The notes under the pieces are model-generated. The model worked only from the letters and a program-made list of their open reading frames with translations, was not told the DNA's origin and searched no databases. Shown piece by piece: positions 36,281 through 49,944 of a DNA stretch of 64,000 nt. Numbering within the stretch: the first letter of the stretch is position 1; every line of letters begins with the position of its first letter. The position numbers and the translations under genes were made by a program. This DNA is from Aselliscus stoliczkanus (Eukaryota > Chordata > Mammalia > Chiroptera > Hipposideridae), in contig CM066740.1 of the NCBI GenBank assembly GCA_033961575.1, positions 92,363,117 through 92,427,116 on the forward strand, in the 5' to 3' direction.

Positions 36281-39200
36281 CCAGAAACACGGCCTCGGGA
36301 AGAAGCCTCGGGAAGAAGCCTCGGTGCTGGGGGATGGGACCCCCTGGAGGTGAACGGAGCGCTCCTGTCACAAAGGAGAGGCGGGATGGCGGGGTCAGGC
36401 CCAGAGCGAGGCCGCAGGGGTGCAGGTGCAGTAGGGGGCTCAGGGGCCTCACCTCCCAGTCTTACCCAGGTTTCTCAGACAGGTGAGTACTGCCCCCCCG
36501 CCGTCCCCCTCGGCGTCTCCTTCCTCACTTCCGTCCATCACTGAGGACACAAATCCAGTGCCCTCTCTCGTGCAGAACTGGGATATTACACATTCTCTCC
36601 AGAACTCGTCGATACGTGACTTATAAAAGAGTGGGGGTGACTTATAAAAGAGTGGGGGTGATGACAGTGCTGAGGTGTTCAGGCCGTGTGTCCCAAAACT
36701 GCTAAGTGTTGACTACAAATTTAGTTTAGAGTTTCTGGAAGCCAAAGCAAGGAAAACATTAAGTTATAGGATTAATAGACATTTCCACATAACAAGGAGA
36801 CTTACAAGAAGATGGCATAGCACTGTAAGATTTTTCAAGTGTCTTTGAATACAATAGTCTTAGATATAAGTACACTTTACTTTTTAGCCCATTCTTTATC
36901 AGTTATATGGTGTATATCTATAGTGAATGCTTATGTAACTTCTAGATCCGATTAGTTACAAGTACAATCCCACACTACACCCCAGGACTTGTAAAAGAGT
37001 ACTGTTCCAGCAACCAGTTCGGCGCCACAAAAACAATCTGACGAGTATTCAGAGTCTTGAAAGGGGTGGATATCGGAATAGACAGTATTCCTGCAGCCAA
37101 TTTAAATTTAAGAGAAAAGACACAAACCCCTGTCTTGTGGGGACGATGTCTACAAAGCTCCACACAACGTGGTATTTTTCAAAGGAAATCACTGATGTGG
37201 TTCTTCTGAAACTGTGTTTATGTGGGTAACACAGGGCAAAGGACACGGCCAGTGGTCAATAAACACAGCCTTGCACACAAAACGCAAGAGCACACCCTTA
37301 CTGTCCTCGAGGAAGTCCTGCTTTCATTAAACAGCTGGCCGCACCTGGAATACCACCAATGCCAAGGCCATTCTGTCCTTCACCACACACACCAGCGCCT
37401 AAGCGAGAGCAGGGGCTCAGGGCTCAGGCAGAAGCCCCCACCGTGAGTGCGCAGACGGGAAGGATGGCTGCTGGCAGGAGTCATGACAGCTGCAAACAAT
37501 CCTGGAGTGGAACACAAATTTAAGTGGCACCAACAAAACCATCCAACTATCCCGAAGATCTGTATTATCATTGCTTGATTTCAAAACGGATCCAAAATGC
37601 TCACTGTCAGCATTGTCTAGTCAATAAGTCAAATTGGTAGACCAAACCTGTTTGGACTAGTCATGAAAAATAAAAAGGGATTCTCCAAGAAAACCACAAA
37701 GCAGCTCATTGAAGGTCAATTTAACGGTATTATTCTGTTTTCCTTCCAGCCTCGACTTAAGATTTCACTACCTCAAAGGAAATTGTAAGAGTATCTATTT
37801 GCATTCCCCCAGGTGATTGGCAGTTCAACACCAATTAGTTCAAAATTACACTGTTACTAGCGTGCAATAAAAACAACACCTTTCATCTTTCTTACATCAG
37901 TAAGAATAACTTCAGAGCCAATAACTTTGATCAAATAAGTATTTTTGATCCTGCCCCACCCGTCTCTTTGGATTCAGGAAAACTAATAGCTGAAGGCAAC
38001 TTTTCCCAGCTTTGCTCTTAAGCTGAAAAACTAGTGTGATATTGAAAACATTTTGCTTCCAAGATATCAGAATTTCCCAAAGCCTAGCATTTCTTCAATA
38101 ACTTCGCTGTCCTTATATATTTTCTTGATACATAGGACAGCCTTCATTGACATTCATATGCTACAGGACAGGTACTAATTATTTAATTTAAAATATATAA
38201 TGTTGCATTTCTTAAAACAAATGTAAATCTCCAACTTGGTATGGAAACAAACCAAATAACCTGGAGCAATAAGACGATCTCCCTAAAACCTTGATTAGAA
38301 AATCTGTTATCCAAGAAACAACTCTTTGAATCCTGATTATCCTTAATACTTTAAAGTGACCAGAGTGACCTCCCTCACCAAGAATGTGAGGTCACGCAAA
38401 TACTTTTATTTTCTCATCACTTAGGCAAACAATTTTGTGGTTAAAGCCCAAGACTCCCAAAAATTCGTAGGGTGAACCGTCTCCATCCGCTAAGCCAACA
38501 GAGTGCGGGGCCGCTGCCGACGAGGCAGACCCCAGACAACTCGGGAAAACCAAGGCCTGGGCGCCCAGGTCTATAGCATCATTTCAGCATGGACAGACGC
38601 CGTTACTATCTATGGAGCCGACAGACAACCCAGAAAGTCCTATTTCATTTGCAAGTCTGTTAAAGTAATAGTTTCCATTTACTTCTGACCTACCCACAAA
38701 AATATGGCTAAATATGGAACCAAGTAACATGGAACTTTCGCTATCCAACACAATTTTGAAAATGCTAATATACTTTCATTATAAATGGCCGCAAGCAAGA
38801 CAGAAAATATTAAATGGTGAGCTTTAGGAACATCATATAAAGCTACGAAAAATTAATGGTTTGGCTTTTTTTTCTACTTTAGATGTAAGTCACTGGTAGA
38901 TCTTAAACGAGGTTATTTTTTAAACTTCATATTTCCGTGTGCTGCCATCGGGAACACCATCACCCCAACAGGCTACAGCTGAACAAGTGGCCTGTATATA
39001 GACATGGAGGCGTCCTCTGCTAACACAGTTGGATCATTTATCTAACACGATCTCTCTAAATGTCAGCAAGTATATGACTCTTGACTCAAAATTATTTTAT
39101 AGTTTCTCATTCCAAAGTAGTCCTCGTCTACTGATACTATATAGGATTAGCTTGTATCTCTTCAGTCGCATCATTTCATCTTGTGACAAATAATCTGTTT

Positions 39201-40303
39201 GGGCCACATTTTATTGTCTTGAAAGTGATTATATGACCCAAAAAGCTGAATAAATTTTCACAAGATGCCTTTCACTGTTTCGAACTCTTGGACCCAAATG
39301 TTATCTGATTAGAAAGGAACCATTTAATTAGTAATACCAGTAGAATTAGTATTCTTTCCTGTAGCTCAGGAAGTCAAGCTATTACTGAACACTTCCTTCT
39401 ATCACAGTACTGCCAAAGAAGGGGTCATTCGGTGTCAGTAATTTTTGCTGTGTATGTTCCTGATGAAAGCTGGTAGTTGGTCACCTTCAGCCTGAGGAAG
39501 CCCAAATCTTTCTCAAAGTGGCCCCAAGTCCAATGAACGTGAGATAGTTTCACTTTAGTGATATAACTAACAGTAAATTGTATTCTTAGAATAACTGTTA
39601 CTAGACTACAGGAGAATACCTCGAGAGCCAAAATGAAATAAGTGCAGGACATAAGATAAAATCTGACGTAAGCTCCTTATATCATTAGGGATGTTAGGTG
39701 AAAGACATCAGATAAGTAACGACCAAATTAGCAAATCACCTTGCCAGTGATGACGGGGAATGCCTCTGACCGGACGTTATTGCTCTAAAGCAAGCACAAA
39801 TACCGCCCTAAACCTTGGCATCCTCATAAAATTGCCTGGCAAACACAACTCAGTTTTAAATAGCAAGACTCAAGGACATGATGACAAAATGCTTCTGATA
39901 GGTCACTAGTTCCACAGAAAGGTCGATGTGTTGGTTTTTTAAAAATCCTTTATTTTTTAGAATACAAAGGCATTACAGCCTGACTTTCAGCAAAAATTAA
40001 ACAAGTACATCTTTGGTGCTCTTAAGAATAAAGAATTAATACAAGCTTTGACAGAACAGGCTCTAAAAAGAGATTAGAATCAACCGGGAAAATAACTGCT
40101 ACCAAAAGTGATATACGAACGTTTTATCATAAGGATGAAAATAGCACCTAACAAAATTCAATTGAATCATTAAGTTCAAAGGCTACAATATTTTTAAATA
40201 AATTACATTAAAAGAACTGTGAAGGTTTTGAACTTAAACAACAAAAACTAATTCCTATTCATTATGGTGCTTCTAAAGTTACCCAGTACACCCAGAGGCT
40301 ACA

Positions 40304-40348
<45 letters not shown>
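40304..40348. repeat. (CA)n microsatellite
   Basis: Uninterrupted run of about 22 AC units. Confidence 0.97.
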
Positions 40349-40350
<2 letters not shown>

Positions 40351-40759
40351 CAAAGCTAATTATTTCAATTAACGCTGCTGCATTACTTAAACATTTAAAC
40401 ATGCTAATGATACATGCACCCCCCTAATCCTGGGCAGGAATTACAAAAGATTTTCTACCACAATTAATGTAATGGGACTTTCTGTTGGGCTGCTCTGCAG
40501 GACTCTTGGAGCAGAAACGGGTCTTGACTGCTTGAACCCCAAGGCTTAACCCCAGGGAAGATCTCCTTCCTGTTCCTTCCTCGGCAGCACCCCAGCACTC
40601 GGGTCCCACAGCCCCCAACCCCAGCTTGTCTCCAGGGGTCTCCACCTTGGGCTTCCCGGACACTGTCCAGGGCTGTCGCTCATCCTGTCACCAAACTCCA
40701 CTTCTTCCTTCTTCACCTCTGTGGCACGATGACAACCCTCCACGTGCATGGTTTCCATG

Positions 40760-41850
40760 TGTTCATTCACTCAACCGCCCCACTCTGTGTCTGGCACTGC
40801 CATGGGACCAAGGGCACGGACAGGAAGAAAAGGAACAAGAATGCCTACCCCTGGGGGCTCCTGCTCTAGTGTGACCGGGCAGGTGACACACAGGAAGTAA
40901 AGCAGGGTGGCACAGGAAAGTGTCACCGGACAAAATACAACAGAAAGGAGGAAAGCAGTGGCAGAGTGGAGGTGGGGCTTAGCCAGAGCAAGCCACACCC
41001 GCGGCTCTGGTGAGAGTGGTTCCAGCACATCTCTGCGCTGACAGAAGAGATGGGGGCAGGGGAGCGGCTTACGGAAGGGAGACACGGTAGTGGAGGCGCT
41101 GGGTCACGCCCCTGAATCACTGAGAAGGGGCAGAATCCAGGGCCCTGGGGGGTTGGGGGGCTGGCTTGGGCCAGAAGCACGGACAGCCCAGGTACAGCGC
41201 CAGGAGAAGAGGCCGCACGCGGAGGGGCTGCAGGGACCCATCAATCCTGAAGGGAGAAGCCCGGGCACATTTCTTCACGATGCACTTCCATCCTCTCCAG
41301 AAAACAGGAGGCAAGGTTATCAGCTGAGAGGGACGGTGAAGATGTGAGGAAGAGAACACGGCAGTTATCCAGGAGAAAGGAAAGTAAACTGAGGATGCTG
41401 ATGAGCCTTTAAAGAAAGGCCAGGCTTTGGGGTCAGCTGAACAGGTGTGAATGCGGAGACGGCAAGGTGGCTGCCCCAGGGTGGGGCGTGGCCAGGCCTG
41501 AGGGCAACAGGCTGAGAGAGGACTGATTATAACAGCCCAGGAATTGAAACTGTGTGAGGACGTGGGCAGCTGAAGGAAACGGGGGAAGGTCATGGAAAGG
41601 CATTAGGCTAAATACCCGGCAGGTGACACCTCAGTAATGAAGAACGCAGGGGAATGGGGGCCCACAGGAAGAGGGCTGAGGGTGAAGGCGGGAGAGCGAG
41701 GTGACTGGTTCTGAGAGCATGCAAGACATGAGTCCCTGCTACTGACAGGGCCGGTTCTGATCACAGGCGACGCATGGCTGAGGGGCTGTGAGAAGACAGA
41801 GCTCAAGGGACGCCCCCGAGGACAGGAAAGGTCACCCACGTGGACAGTGC
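40760..41850. mobile_element. Possible L2 LINE remnant
   Basis: The start resembles the L2 3' region (TTCATTCACTCAA, TGTGTCTGGCACTGCCATGG, then CCTGGGGGCTCCTGCTCTAGTG). Further right the resemblance is vague. Confidence 0.35.
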
Positions 41851-44800
41851 CAGCACCAAGAATCCTGACAGGTGGTGTTGCAGAGAATGGTCATGAGTGC
41901 GGAGCTCAAATCCTCCGTGATGGAGGACAGCTGGGAGCTGAGCAGGGACTGCGGACGGAGAAGTGATCGGGTCGGTCCCGTGACGTGAGACTCACGGTGT
42001 TTGCAACAGCGTAGAGGACAAGAGGACACCTACCCAAACCCCGGGAGCAGTAAAGTGAGGGATGCGGGGGAGAGCAGAGCTCCCCGCTGAGGGCGGGTGG
42101 CGGGGAAGCCCGGGCGCCGGCCCAGCCGAGGTTCTTCGAGCAAGACGGTACGGGGGCTTGCTGCTGGGTTAGCGCTCCGCTCCAAAGGGTACAAGCAGGA
42201 AGTGCCAGGGCCTCGGGACAGCGGGAAATCAGGCTGGCCATGAGCAGAAAAGGCACACAGGGAGCAGCGTCGGAGATGCAAGGGGTCTGGACCCCTGCCC
42301 CTGACGCCGCCTCCAGGAAGGGGAGGGGAGGCCCCCCGCTGCCCCGGGGGGGCCAGGCCCGGCGCTGGGGCTGCAGGGAGCGGGCGTCTTGCTGCGTGCT
42401 GAGTCCAGGGACATGTCTACCCCACAGAACCAGGGGGCCAGCAGCGGGGCTGTCTCAGCCGGACAGCGGGCAGCTGGGGGCCTCCTGCTCCAGGACCAAC
42501 GGCTTCTCTGTGCTTTGTTTCTTCCAAGTGCTTCGGCCCTTAGTTCTGTGAGAACCAAGAATCTTACCGATTCTCACTCTTCTCTTCTTCAGTCAACTAG
42601 TCTTATGATTTGAGACTCAGAGTCTACATTCACCTCCAGCTGCTCAAAGACGACAATGACACAGGAAACAGGATGCTGGCTGCCTCGCATCACAAAAGCA
42701 CACAGGTCAGCTTCATCTTATTAACATATTGGATGCAGTGAGAATATAGCAACAAGTACAAACCCTCTAACACCATCGAGGGGCAAACAGGACGACAACG
42801 GAGGAGTCACGGGCAGCCGCGGCATCCGAAAGCCATCCTGAGACACGGACAAGGGGACGTGAGCGCTCATCTCCAGTAATATAATAACCACAACAAGCTT
42901 CATTATCTCCGGGAGAAACTAGCGCTGTTCCTGCACTAAAGCACTTCTTGATATTAACTATCATGTTTTCCAGGTAACTGGAAAGCTGGGCTCAGAGCAA
43001 ACCGTGCAGATGTCCCGAGGACCCAGGTGACGCACGCGTGTCCCCACATGGACCCGACAGCGAGCCCAGTGTGCCATCCATGAGCAAAACACCACCTCAA
43101 AGTCTGGGTAAATTGCCGCTGTAATCTGTCTTTTTTTTTAATCTTTTACCCTGATCATACTGCAATTCTTTTTAATAGCCCAGAGTAAAAACAATGAAAA
43201 CTTCACTTGTAAAAAATAATTTTCAATGAAGCTGGTACAACAAATTACATTTCACAAAACTCTAGATGAAATGAAACTCATGAGGATGATTTATATCACT
43301 AACTCCCTATGATCTACATTTTCTTAACAACAGCAGATCATCAAATGTTTTGTTCCATCTTGGGTTTCTTCCTCCACCCATGATGATAAATATGCTCGAC
43401 TGAAGCTCACACTTCTCCCTGTTAGGAAGACGCCCATTTTACCGCAGAGCCTCTTGTGTCACCGCCTAGCCTCCTCCTTCTGAAGCTCCGCAGAGCTAAC
43501 CAGCAGCGAACAGCACAACTGCAGCAAGTACCGCGACAGAGCGTTGGCGGCTGTCCTGGGCACAGCCGGGCAGCAGGCAGTCAGAGGCCTCCCCGGATGG
43601 CAGAAAACGGAGCACCCTCGTCAGCTATGGCACCACCCGGGCTCCTCCAACGAGCGTTTCCGGGCTGGCCGCGTTTTACAACACCAGCCTCTGGCACATC
43701 TCTCCTATTTCTTCAGTTATAAAGCACCAGTTTCGATTTGAGAAGCCAAGGGATCTAGAAAGGTTCTAGAGGACTTTTTTTCCTGCTGTGCCAGAGCAAA
43801 GTAAGAAAAGGCTGTATTTCCGGTTTGGTTTGGTTTTGATGAGACTTACTTCCAATTCTTTACTTTACGGAGCACTACGCTTTCCTTCCTGGGCCCGAGG
43901 ACCCAGGTCTATGAGAGAGAAAAGGTCAGCGCCTCCAGCTGAGACGCAGCCCCACACTGCGGGGCAGGCTCGCATCTATTCCTTACAAATCCGGCATGTT
44001 TAGTTCACAATAGCATGATTATCTAAACAAGACAAAGTTATTATAATATTTACCACTTTAATGAAATGTTATAAAGCTGACACTATTGATTAAAATTATA
44101 ATTCTCGAATTAAACAGGCTTAAATCTTAAAGTAGCTTTAATAAAGTTGGAATAATAAAAGATAGGTGTAATTCAAGTCTAAAAGTTATCAGTATCAAAA
44201 TATACATTAATGACAAGAATTCTTCAGAACAAATGCAATCTGACATCTGCTGATCTAAGAACAAAGTTATAAATTATTATCAACACTTTTGGATTGATGA
44301 TTTAAATCCACTATTTGTAACTGAAGGTAGGTATATTTCTTTTTCTTAATATTTCATACTTACAGTAACCTTTCATTGTAGACCTACTCTTGCATTAGAC
44401 CTACTCTTCTGAAATACAGTTAGTTATTAATAATTTGAAATTGGTGGTGCATTTTCAACCTTAAAAAAATACGTTGTAAGAGAAAAGCATGCAGGGTGAA
44501 AATCACCTAGGTAAAATCAAAAGAAAATTTACCCAAACGATGTCATATCTCCATTAAACTATATCATTACTATTTTTTTCATTGGTTCTTCACCTGAAGC
44601 CAAAAATGATCAGTCATAAAAAATGAAATTTTAAAGTCTCTGACGTGTTTATTTGGTTTTCAGCAGACCATGAATTGCATTGCCAAATAACAACAAAGTA
44701 CAACTTAAGAGAGTCAAATTTCACATCTCAGTGTCAAAGAAACACACTGCTTTTTACCTTAAAGTTTCAGCATGAGAGGAGTGAAATGGGGACGTGACAG

Positions 44801-45090
44801 TCACTAAGTAACTGAAGGCACATGCTCACAATACCGTAGGACTGGCAGCAGGGGTGTCCCGCCGTGGCCAGGGTCTCAGAGCCAAACTGGCCTTGCTGAC
44901 TAAGTCGGACAGTCAGGGAAAGACAGGAACTTGGCCAAAATGGCGCTCGTCTTCAACAAACCCTCCCAACAGGGAGGCTCAAGCGCTATAGCAACAGATG
45001 CTGAGAAGCTTGTACTTTTCCCCTCAGTCATCTGTCTTTTTTGAATTAAATAATTTCTTATTCTGGTCTAAATATGTAATATATACATAC

Positions 45091-45163
45091 CAATTAGTCG
45101 TCTCTGGAGTGCTTCTTCCTCTAGGGTAATAATATAAATTTGTTCATCCAGGTCTTCAAGAAT
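45091..45163 (-). CDS. LMBR1: LMBR1 exon 9
   Basis: 73 nt, acceptor AAATTTAG, donor GTATGT. It encodes residues 229–252: ILEDLDEQIYIITLEEEALQ then RRLI, plus the first base of Gly253. Strongly acidic helix at the start of the large cytosolic loop. Confidence 0.96.
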
Positions 45164-45340
45164 CTAAATTTAAAGATCAAACTATTGAATGATGAGTGAT
45201 GCAACATTACAAAACTAGTGCTTAGGAGAACAGCGAGGCTATTTGGTCTGTAATTCAGATAACCATTCAAACTACTAGGGATTAAAATAAAAATGCTCAA
45301 ACTACTCTACGCACAAATTAAGTAAAAACATTACAGTATA

Positions 45341-45453
45341 GGGCCGGCCGAGTGGCACAGTGGTTAAGCGCTGGCTTGGGACACCAGCGGCCCCAGTTCG
45401 GTCCCACATATGAGGGCAGTGACACTGTCCTCAAAAAAAAAAAAAAAAAAAAA
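45341..45453 (+). mobile_element. Short tRNA-derived SINE
   Basis: Sense copy with GGGCCGGCCGAGTGGCACAG head and a long A tail. Target duplication ATTACAGTATA at 45330–45340 and 45454–45464 is perfect, so the copy is young. Confidence 0.93.
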
Positions 45454-47230
45454 ATTACAGTATATAACGAAACACATCAAAAACTGCTTATCACAAAATC
45501 TATATATTTAAATGGGATTTTTTTTAACTTTAAAGGATTAAATTACTCTGCAGCTCTCTCAATGGCAAACAAATGTATAAATTCTAAACATCCAAAAGAC
45601 TAAATACAGTAATATTTCATTATATCCAAGGCAGTATTTTAGAGCTGGACGAAACAGATCTTGCAGTCCAACTTTGGTTTCTCATCTGTTTTTACCTTCA
45701 TAATGTTTAAACCAAGAAATCCATAAAACAAATCACTACCATGCAGTACTTCCCATTTACATCGTCTTTATAGACTAAAAATTTTCCACAAATATTGAAC
45801 CCTGGTACCATCAAAATCATCCTGTAGACAGAACCCTAGAGAAATAGTAGGCTTGCATATGCACAACTCACTATCACACCATACAACATGAGTAAAATAC
45901 AACCACCCAAAAACCACTAATCAATAAGCAATTATCTTGGACATTATTGCACTATCTTCGAAACTGGTAAAACCTCAAACTGTTGAATTCTAGCTTTGTT
46001 AACACAGCTTTCCTTCTTGAGACCATCCTAAGTGTGTTCCTGGCTCTGGGAAATCTGAAAGGAGGCGGGCTGATGTCAGTATGCTCTGTCACTGAGACCC
46101 AAACCGCTTAGTCCCAGCAAGGCAGACAACTGTGAGGAGCTAATGGACGACACAAAGGGATGGAAACCTATCCATGCATATCCTTGCAGCTTCCCAATGA
46201 GGTGTTTTCAGGAAAAGCACTCTCAAATCAAATTTGCAGAATTTATACAAAGCTTATTTAAAACAATCCACTAATTCCCAATATTTCAGTAAATATTGAT
46301 AATCTATGGCCTAGAGCTAATACCAAAATCAAATAATAACATAAGAATAAATAATAACAAAACATAAATAATTACAAAAGACACCACCCTGTGAGCCGGA
46401 GTGGGAAGGCAGGCGCACTCACCAGCCGGGGGCGGGGACGCCATCCCTGAGGAAGGGGTGTGTCTTTGTGGGCCACCACACCACGTTTCTTTCCTTTCCG
46501 TGTTCTCACCACTCTGTTCTGGTTTTCCTTTCCTTATAGTCTACCACGTACAAAGGGATGTCCTCTTACTGGGAAGCTGTTCAATAACGGCTCACTGCCA
46601 CAGGTACGTGCCGTGTAGTGACACTGAGTGTCTCCGTGCATCGCCCCCTTGACTGTACCACAGCCCTATGAAAACACTGTTCTCATCCCCATGGGGACTC
46701 CACACAGTCATGCGGAGCCCCTGGCCTGAGAAGGCTTATGTTCCGGTGTCCAGCAGGACGGGCGCGCGCGGCCGGAGCTCTCTCAGACCTGCGGGCCTGA
46801 GGGCGCGACGCGGCCCCGACGCGCAGCTGCCTCAGCCACAACATGGGCACACCGCCAATTAAGTCATGGTTTGTCATCGGGATCCATGAAATCACGTGTA
46901 TAACAATGTACTTAGCACTTAGTAAGTAACCATTAGTATTGGATGTGAGAAAGAAGAAAATGTTTTGAGGAGACTGTTTTGAGGAGACAAGTCTGGGGAG
47001 GGAAGGGGAGGGGAGGAAGTAGTTTGGCTTCACGTAGGTAGAGTTTTCGGCTCCATGGGGTACTCAGTTCCAGCACCTGTTCTCCCCGGATCAGGCGTTA
47101 GGCGTGGAGTACATGGCAGGGTCTCAGGAGAACAGAGATGAGCCCTGTACACCAAGGACAGAACTTTAAACATCTGCCTCCATTTAGGGGGAGGAAAATG
47201 AAAATGAAAAAAGAGACCAAACAAAAGAGG

Positions 47231-47447
47231 CGGCCAGTTAGTTCAGGTGGTTAGAGCGCAGGCTAATAACACCAAGGTTGCCAGTTCGATTCCCACATGG
47301 GCCAAGGAGCTGCGCCCTCCACAACTAGATGGAAGACAACAACTTGACTTGGAGCTGATGGGTCCTGGAAAAACACACTGTTACCAATAAAATTTAAAAA
47401 CAAAAAAAAGAGAGAGAGAGAGAGACAAAAAAAAAAAAAAAAACAGC
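47231..47447 (+). mobile_element. Second tRNA-derived SINE family (rhinolophoid type)
   Basis: A different tRNA-like head (GGTGGTTAGAGCGCAGG, B-box GGTTGCCAGTTCGATTCCC) is followed by CTGCGCCCTCCACAACTAGA, TTGACTTGGAGCTGATGGGT and CCTGGAAAAACACACTGTTA, then AATAAA and an A/GA-rich tail. This is the SINE type I associate with horseshoe and leaf-nosed bats. Confidence 0.8.
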
Positions 47448-48108
47448 CCGAATAGAGAATTAGGAAGAAACGAAATGAAGGCAGTGTCACCAAACCCATT
47501 GAAGAGGGCAGTGAATTTCAAGATAAGATTTGATAGCATGCGTATCGTATGTGAGCGTGTGTATAGTTAGGTAGCAAGTAAATCATCCATTTTATTTAAA
47601 AGAAGATATGAAAAGATTTTGTCATTTATTTAAAAAACTTTCATAATTAAACAAGCATTTGCTTAAAAAAAAGGATCAATTTGGTATCTCCTCATTCTTT
47701 CCCTTTAATGACTTGCCCTGACAGGAAAACAAACATATAACCATCATCATTTAATAAGGACAACTGTTATAGTAAAATACGAACAAAGGGAAATAGGAGA
47801 TTGCAGAGGAAAGAGCTTTATCCTTTCAGCTTAAAGAAGTGAGTCAAGGTTCAAAGCTGATAGGAATTGCGTGGACCCCAGAGCCAGGCCCGAGGGAGGC
47901 GGCTGGCAGGAGAAGCCCCGAGACGCGCTTGGGGACTGTGAGAACACCGCCCGCTCTGAGCCAGCAAGTCAGCCTGCAACTGGAGTCTGCGGAGGCGGCT
48001 GGGCGTGTGGAGGGTGGTACCTGCAGGACAATTCAGTGGGAAGGCTGGGGAAAGCCCCAGGACACTGGTTTAGAGTTTTAGGCAATGAAAGGCCATCAGA
48101 GCAATTTA

Positions 48109-48242
48109 TTTATTTATTTTTATTTTTTTTTATTTTTTTTTGAGGGCAGTGTCACTGGCCCTCCTATGTGGGACCCGAACCAGGGCCGCTGGCTTCCCAA
48201 GCCAGCGCTTAACCACCGCGACACTCGACACTCGGCCGGCCC
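48109..48242 (-). mobile_element. Short tRNA-derived SINE
   Basis: Antisense copy with a TTTATTTTT-type tail. A small duplication (CGACACT repeated) lies in the A-box region. Flanks CAT(C/G)AGAG(C/T)AATTTA repeat on both sides with two differences. Confidence 0.88.
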
Positions 48243-48551
48243 CATGAGAGTAATTTAAATGACAAATTCCCTGCATGGAGCTAAGAATTATTTTCGCATT
48301 ATTAAATATTTGACAAAATAGCTAGAGGCCAAAGAAACTTAGGGGCAAATCATTAGAATTACTACCATTTGAAAATCACTTAAAAATGAATACAAAATTT
48401 CTGAGACTAAGGGAAAAAGTACAATTCAATTAATCAAGATGTAATACGCAAATTTTCAGAACTGTAACTATGCCAGTTCACAACGCAAAGAATGCTCACG
48501 TGACAAAGGATGGGCAATGATAAACCGAGTGGTTTGCAGTGATGGACTTAC

Positions 48552-48616
48552 CGTGGGCTTCACCAGCAGCTGGCCCATGACCGTGAACATGCGGGAAAGG
48601 CCGACAGGGGTGCACA
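48552..48616 (-). CDS. LMBR1: LMBR1 exon 8
   Basis: 65 nt, donor GTAAGT. It completes Leu207 and encodes residues 208–228: CTPVGLSRMFTVMGQLLVKP then T. The segment follows a membrane span and contains the conserved CTPVGLSRMF. Its acceptor follows a pure C run (see 48617–48634). Confidence 0.96.
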
Positions 48617-48634
48617 CTGCGGGGGGGGGGGGGG
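48617..48634 (-). promoter_or_regulatory. LMBR1: LMBR1 exon 8 3' splice site with C14 polypyrimidine tract
   Basis: On the coding strand the acceptor is fourteen C then GCAG, with no uridine in the tract. The homopolymer may vary in length or be mis-assembled. Confidence 0.8.
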
Positions 48635-49423
48635 TCACAGACAGACAGCTCACGTCAGACTAAGCAGAAAACCAAAGCAGCTCAAAGACTACTGCTCTAA
48701 GAAAGTTCTCATCTTGACTTAGATTCTCTCAGTTTTGTCGGGGGGCTCGTCATCACCTCCGATAAGGGAGCTGAAGGGGTGCCTTCCTGTGCTTAAGGAG
48801 AGACGGGTGACGACTAGAGAGGCTTAGGGCAGGCAAGACTCTAGCCGTTGAGTAGTAAGTATTTTCACTTAAAAGCAATTAAAGAAAACCAACTAAAGAA
48901 CAGATTAAATTTCAAGTACTAATGGAAGTGAGAGCCAGACAAGAATATATAAAAGTGACAAGTGTAATCTTAAATCCTTTTAACTACATTTATCTGCTTA
49001 TAATATCCCTGAGATGTGTTGTAATGTCTTAAGTAAAACTAAACAAACTCTGAAATAAAGACACAAATTCACCATACACAATTCTACCCTCACCATTCAA
49101 AAGTAGAAGCTAGTGTTGCAATGGCCATATGTGCGTGTGCGCCTGTGTGCGTGTGTGTGCCTGTGTGCATGTGTGCACGTGTGTGCACCTCCCCCTCCCC
49201 AACCCTGTGGAAGATGCTTTCCTTAGAGAACACCACAAGTGTCTCATTATTTCAAGGCTTCAGTTTATCAGAAGTTACCTTGAACATAAAAAAAAAAAAA
49301 GTTAAGAGCCAACCAAAAAAATCTCCAAGTTGTTACGGAATCTTACCAGGAAAATTTCCCATAATTTTCTAGAACACAGAACAACTCTACTTTCCTATCA
49401 TATTAACTCAGAAAAATACTTAC
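48635..49423 (-). other. LMBR1: LMBR1 intron 7 (remainder)
   Basis: Contains a degenerate TG-rich tract at about 49130–49190 (alternating purine-pyrimidine). Otherwise nothing recognised. Confidence 0.8.
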
Positions 49424-49492
49424 AGAGAAGCAACAAACATCCCATTAGTGAGATACAGGAATATAAATAGGGTAGGTAGAACTCCCAGAGAT
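49424..49492 (-). CDS. LMBR1: LMBR1 exon 7
   Basis: 69 nt, acceptor TTTTTATAG, donor GTAAGT. It completes Asp184 and encodes LWEFYLPYLYSCISLMGCLL then LL (residues 185–206), a membrane span running into exon 8. Confidence 0.96.
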
Positions 49493-49944
49493 CTATAAAA
49501 AATGTAAATACATTTTAGTAAGTTCAAAATACTGTACATTAAGATATGGGCTGACTATAAATTAATGTATAGTAAACATCATAATTGCCTATTTGAGTCT
49601 ACTAAAACCATATAATTTCTAAATTGTACAATAAAAAGATCTAAAATAGAAAAACAGGAAATAACCCCCTTGCAAAACCTGTTTGGAGAGAGAAAAAAGC
49701 CTCCATGGAATTTTAAGAACAGAAATCAACTAAGCAAAAAAAAAAAAAAAAAAAATCTGAAAAGCTGCTTACAAGTCCTGCATATAGGAAACACATGACC
49801 ATTCATTTCTTTTCTTAAACATGTCTAAAGACTTAAGTCTGTAAATTAACAAGGGTTAACTAAGACAGAGAATTCCCGCAATGTTTGAAAAGGGCCTGGC
49901 GAGCACGCCCACCAGAGAAGCTGGCTAAGCAGGGCCATGCCTAC
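49493..49944 (-). other. LMBR1: LMBR1 intron 6
   Basis: 452 nt with an A-run near 49736–49755. No other element recognised. Confidence 0.88.

Larger units (their letters stand above)
32571..45090 (-). other. LMBR1: LMBR1 intron 9
   Basis: 12.5 kb, the second-longest intron here. Contents: an antisense L1 fragment (about 32990–33550), a G-run (36253–36280), a repeat-poor AT-rich stretch (about 37600–40250), a CA microsatellite and a possible L2 remnant. GC-rich open frames between 35600 and 36500 and between 40400 and 42600 show no recognisable domain. Confidence 0.75.
45164..48551 (-). other. LMBR1: LMBR1 intron 8
   Basis: Contains three SINEs (listed). A GC-rich patch at about 46400–46820 and the remaining AT-rich sequence show nothing recognisable. 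Confidence 0.8.

Noticed and set aside
42240..42558. GC-rich open frames on both strands in intron 9
   Set aside because: Mutual shadows without splice sites or family resemblance.
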